Positions 1-9,924 of a stretch of DNA of 64,000 nt are shown here, in pieces. This DNA comes from SOKP01 sp048887165 (GTDB taxonomy: Archaea > Asgardarchaeota > Lokiarchaeia > Sigyniarchaeales > SOKP01), in assembly GCA_048887165.1 (NCBI GenBank), contig JBHLJZ010000010.1:1-64000 (forward strand), read 5' to 3'. Each line of letters starts with the position of its first letter. Position 1 is the stretch's first letter. Under the pieces are notes generated by a model. That model saw only the letters and a program-made list of their open reading frames with translations. It was not told the DNA's origin and searched no databases. The translations under genes and the position numbers were made by a program.

Positions 1-187
1 GTGTACCTAAAGGAGGTAACTGTTGTTCCAAGGCTGGAACAGCTTCGTCTTGAATACCTAAAAGGGCATCAGGAACTCCTTCAGCAACTTGATTGACGAT
101 AATTTGATTTAAAGTGTATCCTGTTGGTACTAAACCAATACCAACAGCTAGTAAAATAATTCCTATTATTAATTTAGATTTCGACAT
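1..187 (-). CDS. N-terminus of a membrane-anchored hypothetical protein (partial)
   Basis: The reading frame starts at ATG 187 and runs off the left edge of the window, so only about 62 residues are visible. After a short Lys-containing N-terminus (MSKSK) there is one hydrophobic segment (about residues 6-22), followed by a polar region rich in Glu, Ala and Gln. This looks like an uncleaved signal anchor with an extracytoplasmic domain. No function can be read from the fragment. It is transcribed divergently from the glycosyltransferase at 529. Confidence 0.7.
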   Translation of the reverse strand, partial: MSKSKLIIGIILLAVGIGLVPTGYTLNQIIVNQVAEGVPDALLGIQDEAVPALEQQLPPLGT

Positions 188-528
188 AATTAATATTTTG
201 TTAGTGGCTTATTTAAAAGTTATTATAAAAATATAATTTATACCATCTTCACTGTTTTATTTTCATGGGGATTCAAACTTTAAAAAGATATGGAGCCTAG
301 AAAAAATAAGAGAAAACCACTATCTTTAGAATTTTCAAAACTTCTTATTATAGAGTAAAGATTAGTAAGTGAAGTGATTTATTCTTAATAAAAAGCCTAT
401 TTAAAAAAATATAAATGCTATTGTGTAAATATTAATAATATCAATATCTCAATCTAATAATCAAAAAGCATAACGTTCTTATAGAAATTTGTGTATTTTA
501 ATTATGGATACTATTTGAATCCGAAAAA
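188..528. other. Divergent intergenic region
   Basis: This A/T-rich stretch separates the leftward partial gene from the rightward GT2 gene. I see no conserved reading frame or RNA gene. The T/A-rich block at about 495-504, roughly 26 nt before ATG 529, is placed where an archaeal TATA box would lie for a leaderless transcript, but this is only positional evidence. Confidence 0.5.
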
Positions 529-1434
529 ATGAGCAAATATGTAAAAGATCGTGGCGAATTATTTCGAATACTCTATGACAAATTAGAGCAGGTTAAAAGA
601 AGCGATAATAAGGTAGTTCTATCTATTGTAATACCGTTATACAATGAAGAAGAGACCATAAAGAATGTTCTAGAGCGTATGCCTAAACATAAATTAGTAG
701 AAGTAATTGTCATAGATGATCATTCAACCGATAATAGTTTTAATATTGTCAATGAAATAAAGCATGCTAAAGTAGGAAATAATATAAGATTGATTAGACA
801 CAAAAAAAACTTAGGATATGGAAAAGCGCTGCTTACAGGTATTAAAAAAGCTAGAGGAAAAATTATTGTAACTATGGATTCTGATGGTCAACATCGCCCA
901 GAGGATATATTTAATCTTGTTGAGCCAATTTTAAATCAAAAGACTGATATTGCAATAGGATCAAGATATCAAGGTACATATAATTATAGATTACCACTAT
1001 CAACAAGACTGGGAGAATCTTTTGTGGAAAAAGTTATTTTTATTCTTTTTGGGCAGAGGATAATGAATAACCAAAGCGGGTTTAGAGCTTTTAATCATAA
1101 AACACTATCAATATTCGACGGTATTAAATTTGAAGGATATGCATTTACAACAGAGATTTTACTTAAAGCAGCTTTAAAAAATTATAGAATTAAAGAATGT
1201 CCAATTCATCTTCTTGGTCGAGAATATGGATCATCAAAAATAATATTAAATACTCTTACTCAAAGAATACTTCTATGCTTTATTTATTATACTCTTAGAA
1301 AAATTAATAATCCTTATTATAAAAAATGGATGATAAAACGAATTTTATTTTTAAATAAAGTGCCGCCAATAAGTAAGCAGAAAAGAGATAATTTAATTCA
1401 CTATAGAAGGGAAACCTGGATACTAGTTGCTTGA
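529..1434 (+). CDS. GT2 glycosyltransferase, dolichyl-phosphate sugar synthase (DPM1) type
   Basis: This is a 301-residue GT-A fold enzyme. Visible family motifs are the nucleotide-binding start VIPLYNEEETI (about 34-44), DDHSTDNS (63-70), the metal-binding DSDGQH (117-122) and the acceptor-loop GSRY. The family transfers a hexose from a nucleotide sugar to a polyprenyl or dolichyl phosphate on the cytoplasmic membrane face. There is no C-terminal multi-pass domain, only a hydrophobic stretch near residues 245-255, so it is the short DPM1-like form. The next gene is a close paralogue with the same motif spacing. ATG 529 has no Shine-Dalgarno sequence. The exact sugar and lipid are not deducible. 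Confidence 0.88.
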   Translation: MSKYVKDRGELFRILYDKLEQVKRSDNKVVLSIVIPLYNEEETIKNVLERMPKHKLVEVIVIDDHSTDNSFNIVNEIKHAKVGNNIRLIRHKKNLGYGKALLTGIKKARGKIIVTMDSDGQHRPEDIFNLVEPILNQKTDIAIGSRYQGTYNYRLPLSTRLGESFVEKVIFILFGQRIMNNQSGFRAFNHKTLSIFDGIKFEGYAFTTEILLKAALKNYRIKECPIHLLGREYGSSKIILNTLTQRILLCFIYYTLRKINNPYYKKWMIKRILFLNKVPPISKQKRDNLIHYRRETWILVA

Positions 1435-1593
1435 AATCTATTTTTGGTACTCTGTCTTATAAAGAAATTCAAAATTGAATAAATTTAAATTATATAAATA
1501 GTATATATTAGTAATTTTCTTCAAATAATTCAATCTTAAGAAAAAGTAAATTATCCAGAGCTTCAAAAAATAATTTAAAAGATGTAATCAACC

Positions 1594-2394
1594 ATGGAAA
1601 TTCAAGGAGATAGACTTAAGATTACAGGGAATAACTATGAAGAATTGTATAAATACGTAAAAAAGTTTGAAAGTGAAGAAGAAAAAACAGTTATCTCGAT
1701 TATTATACCTGTTTATAATGAAGAAAAAACAATAAAAAAGATCTTAGAAAGATTACCCAATGATAATTGTGTTGAAATAATTGTTATTGATGATTATTCA
1801 ACAGATAATAGTATCGAGGAGATAAAGAAGGCTAAGAACTTTAGAAGTATTAAACTTTTAGCGCATAATGTAAATAAAGGATATGGTAGAGCACTTTTAA
1901 CGGGTATAGAAGCTGCTAATGGAAGAATAATCATTACTATGGATTCTGATGGCCAGCACCGTCCTGAAGATTTACTAAATATCATTACGCCAATTTTAGA
2001 TAATGAAGCGGACATTACTATTGGATCGAGATATAAAGGCTCTTATAGCTATAAATTACCTTTAACTACCAGATTCGGAGAAGCATTTTTAGAAGTGATT
2101 ATAGAGTTATTATTTGGGCAATCAATTAAAAATAATCAAGGAGGATACAGAGCATTTCACAGAAGAGCCTATAAAATTTTTGAAAATTTGAAATTTCATG
2201 GTTATGCTTTTACAACGGAATTAATATTGTCTGCTTCTTTAGGCGGATACAAAATTAAAGAATGTCCCATACACTTATTAGAACGTGAATATGGAAAATC
2301 TTACATCAATTTGAATAAGTTATTGTATTCGTTATTGCTGTGTATCGGATTATATTTTTTTAAAAATATTAAAAGAATTCTTATCAGAAAATAA
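1594..2394 (+). CDS. GT2 glycosyltransferase, DPM1 type, tandem paralogue
   Basis: At 266 residues this is a paralogue of the gene at 529. It shares VYNEEKTI, DDYSTDNS, TMDSDGQHRPED (116-127), the GSRYKGSYSYKLPL block and the C-terminal KECPIHLLEREYG block. It should also charge a lipid phosphate with a sugar for glycan or glycoprotein synthesis. It lacks the longer C-terminal tail of its neighbour. Tandem duplication followed by specialisation to two different sugars is a reasonable inference. It ends 5 nt before the convergent GT4 gene. Confidence 0.88.
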   Translation: MEIQGDRLKITGNNYEELYKYVKKFESEEEKTVISIIIPVYNEEKTIKKILERLPNDNCVEIIVIDDYSTDNSIEEIKKAKNFRSIKLLAHNVNKGYGRALLTGIEAANGRIIITMDSDGQHRPEDLLNIITPILDNEADITIGSRYKGSYSYKLPLTTRFGEAFLEVIIELLFGQSIKNNQGGYRAFHRRAYKIFENLKFHGYAFTTELILSASLGGYKIKECPIHLLEREYGKSYINLNKLLYSLLLCIGLYFFKNIKRILIRK

Positions 2395-2399
2395 AAACT

Positions 2400-3590
2400 T
2401 CATAATTTTCCGTTATAAACATTTTCTATTTGTTTTACGATATTTTCCCAAGAGTATTTCTCTTTAGCAAGTTTTATGTTATTATTTTGTATTTTTTTTA
2501 TTTGCTCATCATCAAGGTTTAAAGCTTTTATTAATTTCTCTGCTAGTTGAGGAACATTTTTAGGTTCTGCTAAAAATCCATTTTCATTTTCTTTTATAGC
2601 TTCAGGAATACCTTCTGTCGAAGAAGCTACAACAATCAATCCTATTGATAATGCTTCTGCGATACTTAAGGGAAATCCCTCATGGAGAGAAGGAAGACAG
2701 AAAATATCAGCTGAAGAATAAAACTCTGGCATTTTTTCTAAGTGGATAGCTTTTAGAAATGTAAGATTTGACATTACATTTAAGTTCTTAGCAAGACGTT
2801 TCAACTCATTTTCTAAATTTCCATTTCCTAAAATAAAGAAATGCACTCGTTTATAAGACTTTAAAACTATTGGGATTGCCCTAATTAAATATTCAACTCC
2901 TTTCTGAACATCTAATCTCCCAACAAAAATCACTTTCTTAAAATCACTTTTCCCTTTCAAATATTTATTTAATAAATTAGATGACTCAATACGAGAAAAT
3001 TTTGTTATATCAACACCATTAGGAATAACAATTAACTTATCTTCTTTAATTTTGAAATTCAAAAAGCGATTCTTAAGGGATTCACTTACACATATCACTT
3101 TTTTAAGTTTTTGATAAAGATATTTTGTGATAAATGCATCAAACATATTCTCTATTAATCCTGTAATGCCTATTTCTAATCGTCCTTGAGCAGAAACAAC
3201 TGCAGGTCTTTTGAATATTAATTTATTTAAGATTACAGAAATATACGATATCGGAAAGAATCTTCCTTCAAGATGAATTAGTTGAATATTATAATTCTTA
3301 ATTAATTTTGGTAATCGTATTATGGCTCCAGGAATAATTCCTAAGCTTGAAAGTTGTGGAAGTATTTTTAATTGAGGCAATTCAAAAGGTTTAAACCTAT
3401 AAACTATAAATCCTTCAAGCTGCTGAATTCCTTGTTTATCTAGTTTGCGTCTACTTGTTAAAACAACCACAGTATGACCAAATTCAACAAGTTTCTTTGC
3501 TGTATTGTATGTGGCAGTTTCAACACCACCCAGATGAGGAGGAAAAAAGTGTGAAATTAGTAAGATATTCATTCCTTGAACTCGATTCAT
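2400..3590 (-). CDS. GT4 family glycosyltransferase (GT-B fold)
   Basis: The protein starts its Rossmann domain at MNILLISHFFPPHLGGVE, with the GGVE acceptor loop typical of retaining GT4 enzymes. The C-terminal domain carries IPNGVDITKF, FVGRLDVQKGVEYLI and the E-x7-E donor signature HEGFPLSIAEAL. It would transfer a sugar from a nucleotide donor onto a growing surface glycan in the cytoplasm. The upstream ATG at 3590 gives six extra residues. The second in-frame ATG at 3572 coincides with the usual family N-terminus and may be the true start. Confidence 0.87.
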   Translation of the reverse strand: MNRVQGMNILLISHFFPPHLGGVETATYNTAKKLVEFGHTVVVLTSRRKLDKQGIQQLEGFIVYRFKPFELPQLKILPQLSSLGIIPGAIIRLPKLIKNYNIQLIHLEGRFFPISYISVILNKLIFKRPAVVSAQGRLEIGITGLIENMFDAFITKYLYQKLKKVICVSESLKNRFLNFKIKEDKLIVIPNGVDITKFSRIESSNLLNKYLKGKSDFKKVIFVGRLDVQKGVEYLIRAIPIVLKSYKRVHFFILGNGNLENELKRLAKNLNVMSNLTFLKAIHLEKMPEFYSSADIFCLPSLHEGFPLSIAEALSIGLIVVASSTEGIPEAIKENENGFLAEPKNVPQLAEKLIKALNLDDEQIKKIQNNNIKLAKEKYSWENIVKQIENVYNGKL

Positions 3591-3670
3591 TTAGTGTATC
3601 ATTTATAAATTGAATAATGTAATTTAGAACATAAAAATATCTTTTTACAAGTAAATTCTTTTTAAATTTC

Positions 3671-4336
3671 TTACAATAATTTTATAGAATAGGCAATTCT
3701 GAAGAGATAGGATTTTAATTTTGACATTAAATCTCCTCTATCTTCTAAAAATTTTATTCTACTGTCAATCAGAGAATTATATTTAACTTCAAACGCTCTA
3801 TAATTCCTAAAACGATAACCAGTAAATAAAGCGACTTCACATTTACTAAATCTTTTCCAATTCCAAGGACGCTTTATTTTAAACATTCTAATACTTAATT
3901 TAAGTGAACAAAGATCGTCAAAGGGAGTTTTTGTGTTCAAGAAAGGCAAATCGACCATATAAAAAATATTATTTTTTAATATGATATCATTTATTTCAAG
4001 GTGGCCATGAGTAAATCCTTTTTGATGGAATTTTTTAAGAGTCTTACCTAATTTGAAATATATATGAGGAGAGTATATTTTATTTAAAGGTTTGCCCTTC
4101 AAATATTTTGTAATTATTACTTCTTTATCTTCCAATAAAAGAATTGGTTTTGCAAGTTTTAGATTAGCAATATCAATTTTTTCTCGATTATTAATTAAAT
4201 TATCGAATTCTCTTTTAGCTAATGTCGGGTCTCCAGAACAGATTTTAATAAAATATCGTTTATCTTGAGTAGTGTAGTATTTATAATAACCACCAAAAAT
4301 ATGATATGATTTGCTAATAGGGTTTAATCTTGTCAA
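3671..4336 (-). CDS. Kinase-fold protein with degenerate catalytic loop (Kdo/RIO-kinase-like)
   Basis: The 221-residue protein has a small eukaryote-like or lipopolysaccharide-kinase layout: a beta-3-type lysine (K31 in YFIKIC), a helix-C-type glutamate (E43 in KREF), a hinge-like TKYLKGKP, a catalytic-loop equivalent HGHLEIND (110-117) and a DFG-equivalent MVDLPF with D129. The catalytic aspartate of the usual HGD/HRD motif is His112, and the usual asparagine position is Asp117. It may be a pseudokinase or use another base. Its place among glycosyltransferases suggests a sugar or lipid-linked substrate, as for WaaP-like kinases; this is inference. Confidence 0.6.
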   Translation of the reverse strand: MTRLNPISKSYHIFGGYYKYYTTQDKRYFIKICSGDPTLAKREFDNLINNREKIDIANLKLAKPILLLEDKEVIITKYLKGKPLNKIYSPHIYFKLGKTLKKFHQKGFTHGHLEINDIILKNNIFYMVDLPFLNTKTPFDDLCSLKLSIRMFKIKRPWNWKRFSKCEVALFTGYRFRNYRAFEVKYNSLIDSRIKFLEDRGDLMSKLKSYLFRIAYSIKLL

Positions 4337-4475
4337 AATAAGGAAATTAATAATTAAACTATTATAAAAATTATTGTCGTATAGAATTTAAACATTATAG
4401 TAAAACAAACAAAAACGTCATCTGATTTTTAATAAATTGTTTTATTTAGCTTTCCATTAAATAGGTATATTTTTG

Positions 4476-5348
4476 ATGTTATATTTGAAAAAATTATATA
4501 ATTTTTTAAAAAAAATTCCTCTAAAAATGAAAAATAGATTTGATAAAGTTTGGAAAGATAAATTAAGAGGTAAATTATTTTGCAAGTTTATTGATAAATA
4601 TCTAACAAATAGTTCGGAGTTAGTTGTATTAGACGCTGGTTGTAGGTATGGAGCATTCATATTTGAATTATCTAAAAAGTTTAAATTTGTATATGGAATC
4701 GATATTAGTGCTAATGTGTTAGCTAAATTAATGAAGGAAACAAAAAGTGTAAGTAATATTGAGATAAAAGAAGAGAGCATATTAAAAACAAATTTTAAAG
4801 AGAATAGTTTTGATTTGGTCATATTAGAGGGCGTTTTAGAATGGGTAGGTTTAAGTAATTCACAAATTCCAGCTAGAAAAAGTCAAGAAATTGCTCTAAA
4901 GGAATGTAAAAGAATACTAAAGAAGAATGGAATTCTTTTTGTTGGGATTGAAAATAAAATGTTTCCTTATCACTGGTTCGTAGATCCTCATGGCTATACA
5001 CCGTTCACAGCAATCCTTCCTAAGAAATTATCGATTTTCTTATATAAGCACTTAGGAAAAGGATATTATGGCCAAAATATATTTAGTTTTTGGGGGTATC
5101 ATACATTATTCAATCGGATTTTCAAAAATTGTGAAATATTAGTACCAATACCTAATTATAAGTATATTTATTCCAGTTCTCAATTTAATAATAGAAAACT
5201 CAGAGAAAAAATTAAAAAGATTAAGAATTTAAATTTTTTAGACTTAAAAAACAAAATTTTAACAAATCTTCTATATATAGGGACCTTTTTCTCTCTATCT
5301 AAAATTCTATGTAAAGATTTTATAATTATATGCAAGAAAATTATATAG
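4476..5348 (+). CDS. Class I SAM-dependent methyltransferase
   Basis: Motif I is VLDAGCRYGAFIFELS, followed by a motif-II acidic residue in YGIDIS and the motif IV/V region FDLVILEGVLEWVG, then LKKNGILFVGIENK. This is the Rossmann-like methyltransferase fold (Methyltransf_11/31 type). The C-terminal part, YHTLFNRIFKNCEI, resembles methyltransferases that act on glycans. The frame can be opened at TTG 4473, but ATG 4476 directly follows it and is preferred. It ends 10 nt before the next glycosyltransferase, probably in one transcript. The substrate is unknown; O-methylation of a surface sugar is likely. Confidence 0.82.
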   Translation: MLYLKKLYNFLKKIPLKMKNRFDKVWKDKLRGKLFCKFIDKYLTNSSELVVLDAGCRYGAFIFELSKKFKFVYGIDISANVLAKLMKETKSVSNIEIKEESILKTNFKENSFDLVILEGVLEWVGLSNSQIPARKSQEIALKECKRILKKNGILFVGIENKMFPYHWFVDPHGYTPFTAILPKKLSIFLYKHLGKGYYGQNIFSFWGYHTLFNRIFKNCEILVPIPNYKYIYSSSQFNNRKLREKIKKIKNLNFLDLKNKILTNLLYIGTFFSLSKILCKDFIIICKKII

Positions 5349-5358
5349 ATATTGAATT

Positions 5359-6549
5359 ATGAATATTTTAAGATTGACTACTAGAATTTACCCTGATGAA
5401 GGAGGACCAGCTGTTTATGCTTATAATTTGTCAAAGAATTTATCAGATAGTAGTTATAGATTTATAAATTTGTCTTGCCAACCACCAAGAATAAGATATA
5501 GAGCTAAAAAAGTAAATTCAAATTTTTTAATATTCTATATGCCCTTAAGAATTCCATCTGTGGACGATACCTTAACAAAAAAAATGATTTTCATTTTCAA
5601 ATTTATTTTCTATTCACTTAGATCAATATTAAAGATTCGTCATAAATATCGAATAGACCTTATTCATTGTGACAATCCCGCAATTACTGGAATTGTAGCA
5701 ACAATAATGAAATGTTTTTTTAAAATACCATTTCTCTATACTCAACATGGAATTGAATCTCCCTATAAATTAGAAAAACTAATAGAAACGAGGTTTATAT
5801 ACAAACTTTCTTCTAATTATTTAATAATAAGTAGAAAAATGAAGAGATTTTTTGTAAACAGCATAAAAGATCCAAAAAAGTTAATTTATATACCAAATGG
5901 AGTTAAAATTTCTGACTTTTTCCATGTTTCCGATCAAATAGAGAAGCAGAACATAATTAATAAATTAAAATTATCCTCAATTGTTCAATCAGACGATTAT
6001 ATTATAATCTATATAGGTTATATGATATTCCAACAGAAAGTAAAAGGAATGATTGACTTTTTGCATGGATTCAATAGTCTTTTAAAGGATCTGGATACAA
6101 AACATAAAAGAAAAATTAAATTATTATATATTGGTGATGGTAAATTCTTAGATATTCTTGAAATGGAGATCTCTAAATTAAAGTTAAATGAAAACGCCTT
6201 TATATTAGGAAGAAAAAGTAATGTAAAAGAATATTATGCCATAGCAGATTTGTGTACGTTAACTTCTTATGTCGAAGGTTTTCCAACAGTATTATTAGAA
6301 GCAATTGCGTCAAAAGTTCCTTGCTTAGCAACTAATATTGGAGAAATTAAGCAAATTATTCATGAATCTGCGTTAGTAAAGCCAGGAGATATAATGCAAA
6401 TAAAGGAAAAATTAAGAAATTTTATGTTTGATCACCAATTTGCTGAAAACAATTTAAAAATTTCTATTGAACTTTTAAAAGATTATGATTGGGAAGTTAT
6501 TGGTAAGAAAATAAAGAATACCTATTTAAATGCATTAAATATCTACTAA
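5359..6549 (+). CDS. GT4 family glycosyltransferase
   Basis: The 396-residue GT-B protein has an N-terminal LRLTTRIYPDEGGPAVYAYNL acceptor-side motif, IPNGVKISDF, YIGYMIFQQKVKGMIDFL and the donor-site signature EGFPTVLLEAI followed by KVPCLATNIGEI. These are GT4 hallmarks for retaining transfer of a nucleotide-activated sugar. It follows the methyltransferase by 10 nt. Its last 4 nt overlap the end of the convergent GT4 gene at 6546. Confidence 0.87.
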   Translation: MNILRLTTRIYPDEGGPAVYAYNLSKNLSDSSYRFINLSCQPPRIRYRAKKVNSNFLIFYMPLRIPSVDDTLTKKMIFIFKFIFYSLRSILKIRHKYRIDLIHCDNPAITGIVATIMKCFFKIPFLYTQHGIESPYKLEKLIETRFIYKLSSNYLIISRKMKRFFVNSIKDPKKLIYIPNGVKISDFFHVSDQIEKQNIINKLKLSSIVQSDDYIIIYIGYMIFQQKVKGMIDFLHGFNSLLKDLDTKHKRKIKLLYIGDGKFLDILEMEISKLKLNENAFILGRKSNVKEYYAIADLCTLTSYVEGFPTVLLEAIASKVPCLATNIGEIKQIIHESALVKPGDIMQIKEKLRNFMFDHQFAENNLKISIELLKDYDWEVIGKKIKNTYLNALNIY

Positions 6550-7679
6550 GAATATTCTAGTAATTTAAATATCTTACTTTCCAATTCCTGAGCTATTTTT
6601 TTATAACTTCGGTTTTTTTCTAGCCATTCTCTACCATTCTTGCCCATCTGTTCAGCCATCAAAGGATCTTCAAATATCTTAATCATTGCATCTGCAAAGG
6701 ATTCTGAAGTAAAATTAACTAACAAACCACATTTACTTTCTTTTACAGGTTTAATATGAGCAGGAATTTCCTTATTAGCAATTACGGGTTTGCTACTACT
6801 CATATATTCGAATAATTTCAAGGGGGAAGCTAATTTATAATGATAAAGCGGAGCAATTGAGCATAACGCTATGTGCGATTTATTAAGGTATTTTGGTACT
6901 TCATTGTATGGAATTTGGCCTGTAAAGGTGACATTCTGTTTTATACCCAGTTTCTCTGCTAACTGCATTAAATAGTTAATGTCGTCACCATAGCCCAACA
7001 TATAAAGATGTGCTTTAGCATATTTATTACAAACCTTTTTCATTGCAAATAGTAAAATATCTAACTTTCTTATTTTAGAAATGGCTCCTGTATATATATA
7101 ATATGGATTTTTTTCATCTTTTGGGTATGGTGATGGACAAAAGAGATCTAAATTTGCTCCATTAGGATAATTATGTATCTTCTTTTCCTTTATACCCATA
7201 GAAATAAGATACTTTCCCATCCACTCACTTGTGGGTAGGACCAAATCTACCTTCTTCATAAGTTTTAAGGTTAATAGGTGTTTTACAGTTCCACCTAGTC
7301 TTTTTGGATGATACCATTTAAAGTCAAAATCGGTAATAAATTTAATAGGAATCGTGTAATGAATTAACACGGGTAATCCATAACATTTTTTTAATATTAA
7401 ACCTAAAATTAATAACAGAAGATCATCTCGGATGAAGATAATATCAAATTTAAATGATTTTTGCAATTGAAAGATTTTTCTTATAAAATTAAATAGGGGT
7501 AAATTATAGAACTCTATTCTTTTCCAGAAAAAATGTCTTTTAGATTTTGTATTTATTAATGCTTTACATTTATGTGTTAATGACATATAATTCCCAAAAA
7601 TTTCAGCTGCTTGAGTTCTCATAGGTATTGATTGATCAGCATAATGTGGGAGTATTAGGATTTTCAATTCTCTTTTCAT
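6546..7679 (-). CDS. GT4 family glycosyltransferase
   Basis: A third GT4-type enzyme of 377 residues. It shows LILPHYADQSIPMRTQAA at the N-terminus, YPNGANLDLF, YTGAISKIRKLDILL, a helix LAEKLGIKQNVTFTGQIPYNEVPKYL and the donor-site region YHYKLASPLKLFEYMSSSKPVIAN. The last of these resembles the SPLKLFEYMA motif of WbuB/WcaL-type enzymes. It would act in the cytoplasm on the same glycan as its neighbours. ATG 7679 has no visible ribosome binding site. Confidence 0.86.
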   Translation of the reverse strand: MKRELKILILPHYADQSIPMRTQAAEIFGNYMSLTHKCKALINTKSKRHFFWKRIEFYNLPLFNFIRKIFQLQKSFKFDIIFIRDDLLLLILGLILKKCYGLPVLIHYTIPIKFITDFDFKWYHPKRLGGTVKHLLTLKLMKKVDLVLPTSEWMGKYLISMGIKEKKIHNYPNGANLDLFCPSPYPKDEKNPYYIYTGAISKIRKLDILLFAMKKVCNKYAKAHLYMLGYGDDINYLMQLAEKLGIKQNVTFTGQIPYNEVPKYLNKSHIALCSIAPLYHYKLASPLKLFEYMSSSKPVIANKEIPAHIKPVKESKCGLLVNFTSESFADAMIKIFEDPLMAEQMGKNGREWLEKNRSYKKIAQELESKIFKLLEYS

Positions 7680-7845
7680 TATTCCCTAAATCCTTTTCAA
7701 AAATATTTCATTTATTATTAATCCAGTTAATATATGATATGAAATAATTAACATTTTAAAAATAAATTATTAAATTTAAGAAAAGATTAATTTATTCATT
7801 AATTTACCTGTTTATGATAATATTCATTCTATCTATTACATAATC

Positions 7846-9924
7846 ATGTTAAATGTTGCCTATTTTTTAATAGCTTTTTTTCTGTTTTCAATATACTTCA
7901 TTTTTGTCTCTATCCTTGGATATTTTATCTTTATACTCGTTAAAAAAGAAAATATGAAAGTAAAATGTTCGTTTACTCTATTGTTGAAATCATTTAGTAT
8001 AGGCATCTCATTCCATTTAACTTATTCGGTAATATTAATAGCATTTAAAATTTTCAATTTTTTTACAATATATTTACCATTAATGATTTTTGATGCGTTA
8101 TTTTTAATGTATATTTTCAAATCGAATAAAATAGTAAGAAATCAATTTAAGAAACTAAATTTAAGCTCAATTTTAAATTACTTGAAGCTAAATAAGGGAT
8201 ATCTCCTAATCTTAAGTATAATATTTTTAATGTTATACCTCTTTCAAAATTCTTTTATAAATAGAAACCTTTCTTATAATGGCTCAGATCCTTATCACTG
8301 GTTTAAAAATGTCTTTTTTCTCCATAATAATGGTTATGTAGATTATATCTCCTTGAAAGCTTATCCTCCGGGGTTTGTGAGCTTTTGTTCTACCATTATT
8401 TCTTTTTGTAACGATTATTATGTTATCTATTATTGTTTAAAATATTTCCCGATTTTTTTGGCAGCCCTAAATGTATTTATCTTATTTCTTATTGTAAAAA
8501 CAATATTTAATAGGAAGATCTATATCTTTTTCACTTTAACAATTTATTTAAGTTTTAGTTATTTAGGTTTTCGATACATTCATCTGATAGCCTCTACTTT
8601 AGCAACTACTTTAGGATTCTTTTTATTATTTTTTTTGAAAAAGGGACCAAGTTTTAGCCTGAATTTTAATGAAATAAAATCTTATAATGGTAAGAATTTA
8701 AGAAGTGATATTCTTTTTGTAGGCTCAATTTTAGCAGGTATTTTTTTGGTGCAACCTTTATACGGAATATTTTATTTATTTTTTTACTTTTCTTATGAGA
8801 TTTTCTTATTAATCATAATCTCTTATTCAAATTTGAAGATTAAAAGACATATTAACTATAAAAGGTTATTATTGAAGTTTCTGACTATTCAATTTTCATT
8901 AATTTTGATATTTGTAATAATGATACTTCCTTATGCGATTCATATTTCTTTATATTTAGGATATCCTGTCTATGAGGTTGTTTTTAGATTTTTTATTCCT
9001 ATCGTTAGCTTAAACAATCCCATATCTTCGGTGAGATTATTGAATAACTGGGAAATCTTTATTAATTTTTTTCAATCTGTCAACTATAGTTTTTATTCAG
9101 TTTTCAATATTCCAAATGGAATTTCTTCAAAAGAAATAATAGAAGCAATTCAATTTCTAATAATAGCTTTAGGTATAGCAATCTCTTTGAGAAAGAACTT
9201 TGAATTTAAGAAGAAACAAGCTAATTTAATTAATTTTTTTAGATTCACCTTTATCCTTACAATCTTTATTATATTTTTTCTATTTTTCTTTAAGTTTATT
9301 GAAATTCCTATATTTCAGAGTATATATAATTTCTCGATTGTTTATATATTTCGTTTGTTTGAACTTTTTGGGGGATATTGGGCGGTATTTTTCGTATTTA
9401 CGTTCAATTATTTTATAATTTTAATCAAGGAAGGCTATAAAAAGTACAATAAAGATAAAAAGGATTCAAAGAGGTTAAATAGAGTGTTTAAATTCTCTAA
9501 GATTTTATCTATTTTATTATTTTCCGGGTTTTATTATATAACTAATTATACAAGAACAGAATATGTGAATTATTTCAGTGATTCTCAAACCGAGGTAGTG
9601 TTATTTGCTGGTAATTATTTTTACGAAAATCCTCTTAATGAAAATACTTCTATTTTATTAGAATATATAGAATATACCTTTTTTTATTATCTTATTGAAG
9701 TAAATAATTTACAAAAAAAATATTTTGAATTTGATTTCGTTTATGATTTAAATTATTCTGATTTTAAAAGTTATTTTGATAATTATTATAGCTCCTATAA
9801 CTCTAAATTTGGTTTATTTTTTAAAGGCAATTTAAGTAGCGAATTCAATTCAAATCTCACTAAGGATTTTGATCTTCTATATGAAAACAAAGAAGGTTAT
9901 GTTTTTGTGAAAATTAAAGAATAA
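7846..9924 (+). CDS. Multi-pass membrane GT-C-type glycosyltransferase candidate
   Basis: The 692-residue protein has about a dozen hydrophobic segments and a C-terminal soluble tail (from about residue 580). The first long non-membrane loop holds NGSDPYHWFKN (about 145-155). An acidic residue followed by an aromatic-His pair in this place resembles the first-loop metal site of AglB/STT3 and other GT-C enzymes, which use lipid-phosphate sugars on the outer face of the membrane. I see no WWDYG motif, so it is not a standard oligosaccharyltransferase. A partner of similar plan lies at 28864. The two DPM1-like enzymes could supply its donors. Confidence 0.6.
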   Translation: MLNVAYFLIAFFLFSIYFIFVSILGYFIFILVKKENMKVKCSFTLLLKSFSIGISFHLTYSVILIAFKIFNFFTIYLPLMIFDALFLMYIFKSNKIVRNQFKKLNLSSILNYLKLNKGYLLILSIIFLMLYLFQNSFINRNLSYNGSDPYHWFKNVFFLHNNGYVDYISLKAYPPGFVSFCSTIISFCNDYYVIYYCLKYFPIFLAALNVFILFLIVKTIFNRKIYIFFTLTIYLSFSYLGFRYIHLIASTLATTLGFFLLFFLKKGPSFSLNFNEIKSYNGKNLRSDILFVGSILAGIFLVQPLYGIFYLFFYFSYEIFLLIIISYSNLKIKRHINYKRLLLKFLTIQFSLILIFVIMILPYAIHISLYLGYPVYEVVFRFFIPIVSLNNPISSVRLLNNWEIFINFFQSVNYSFYSVFNIPNGISSKEIIEAIQFLIIALGIAISLRKNFEFKKKQANLINFFRFTFILTIFIIFFLFFFKFIEIPIFQSIYNFSIVYIFRLFELFGGYWAVFFVFTFNYFIILIKEGYKKYNKDKKDSKRLNRVFKFSKILSILLFSGFYYITNYTRTEYVNYFSDSQTEVVLFAGNYFYENPLNENTSILLEYIEYTFFYYLIEVNNLQKKYFEFDFVYDLNYSDFKSYFDNYYSSYNSKFGLFFKGNLSSEFNSNLTKDFDLLYENKEGYVFVKIKE

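Noticed and set aside
4457..4822. Leftward 121-codon frame
   Set aside because: It is antisense over the methyltransferase gene, whose motif I and motif IV lie on the opposite strand.
7846..9924. Classic oligosaccharyltransferase AglB
   Set aside because: No WWDYG or equivalent motif is present, only the first-loop D..YH pattern, so only a GT-C-type assignment is supported.
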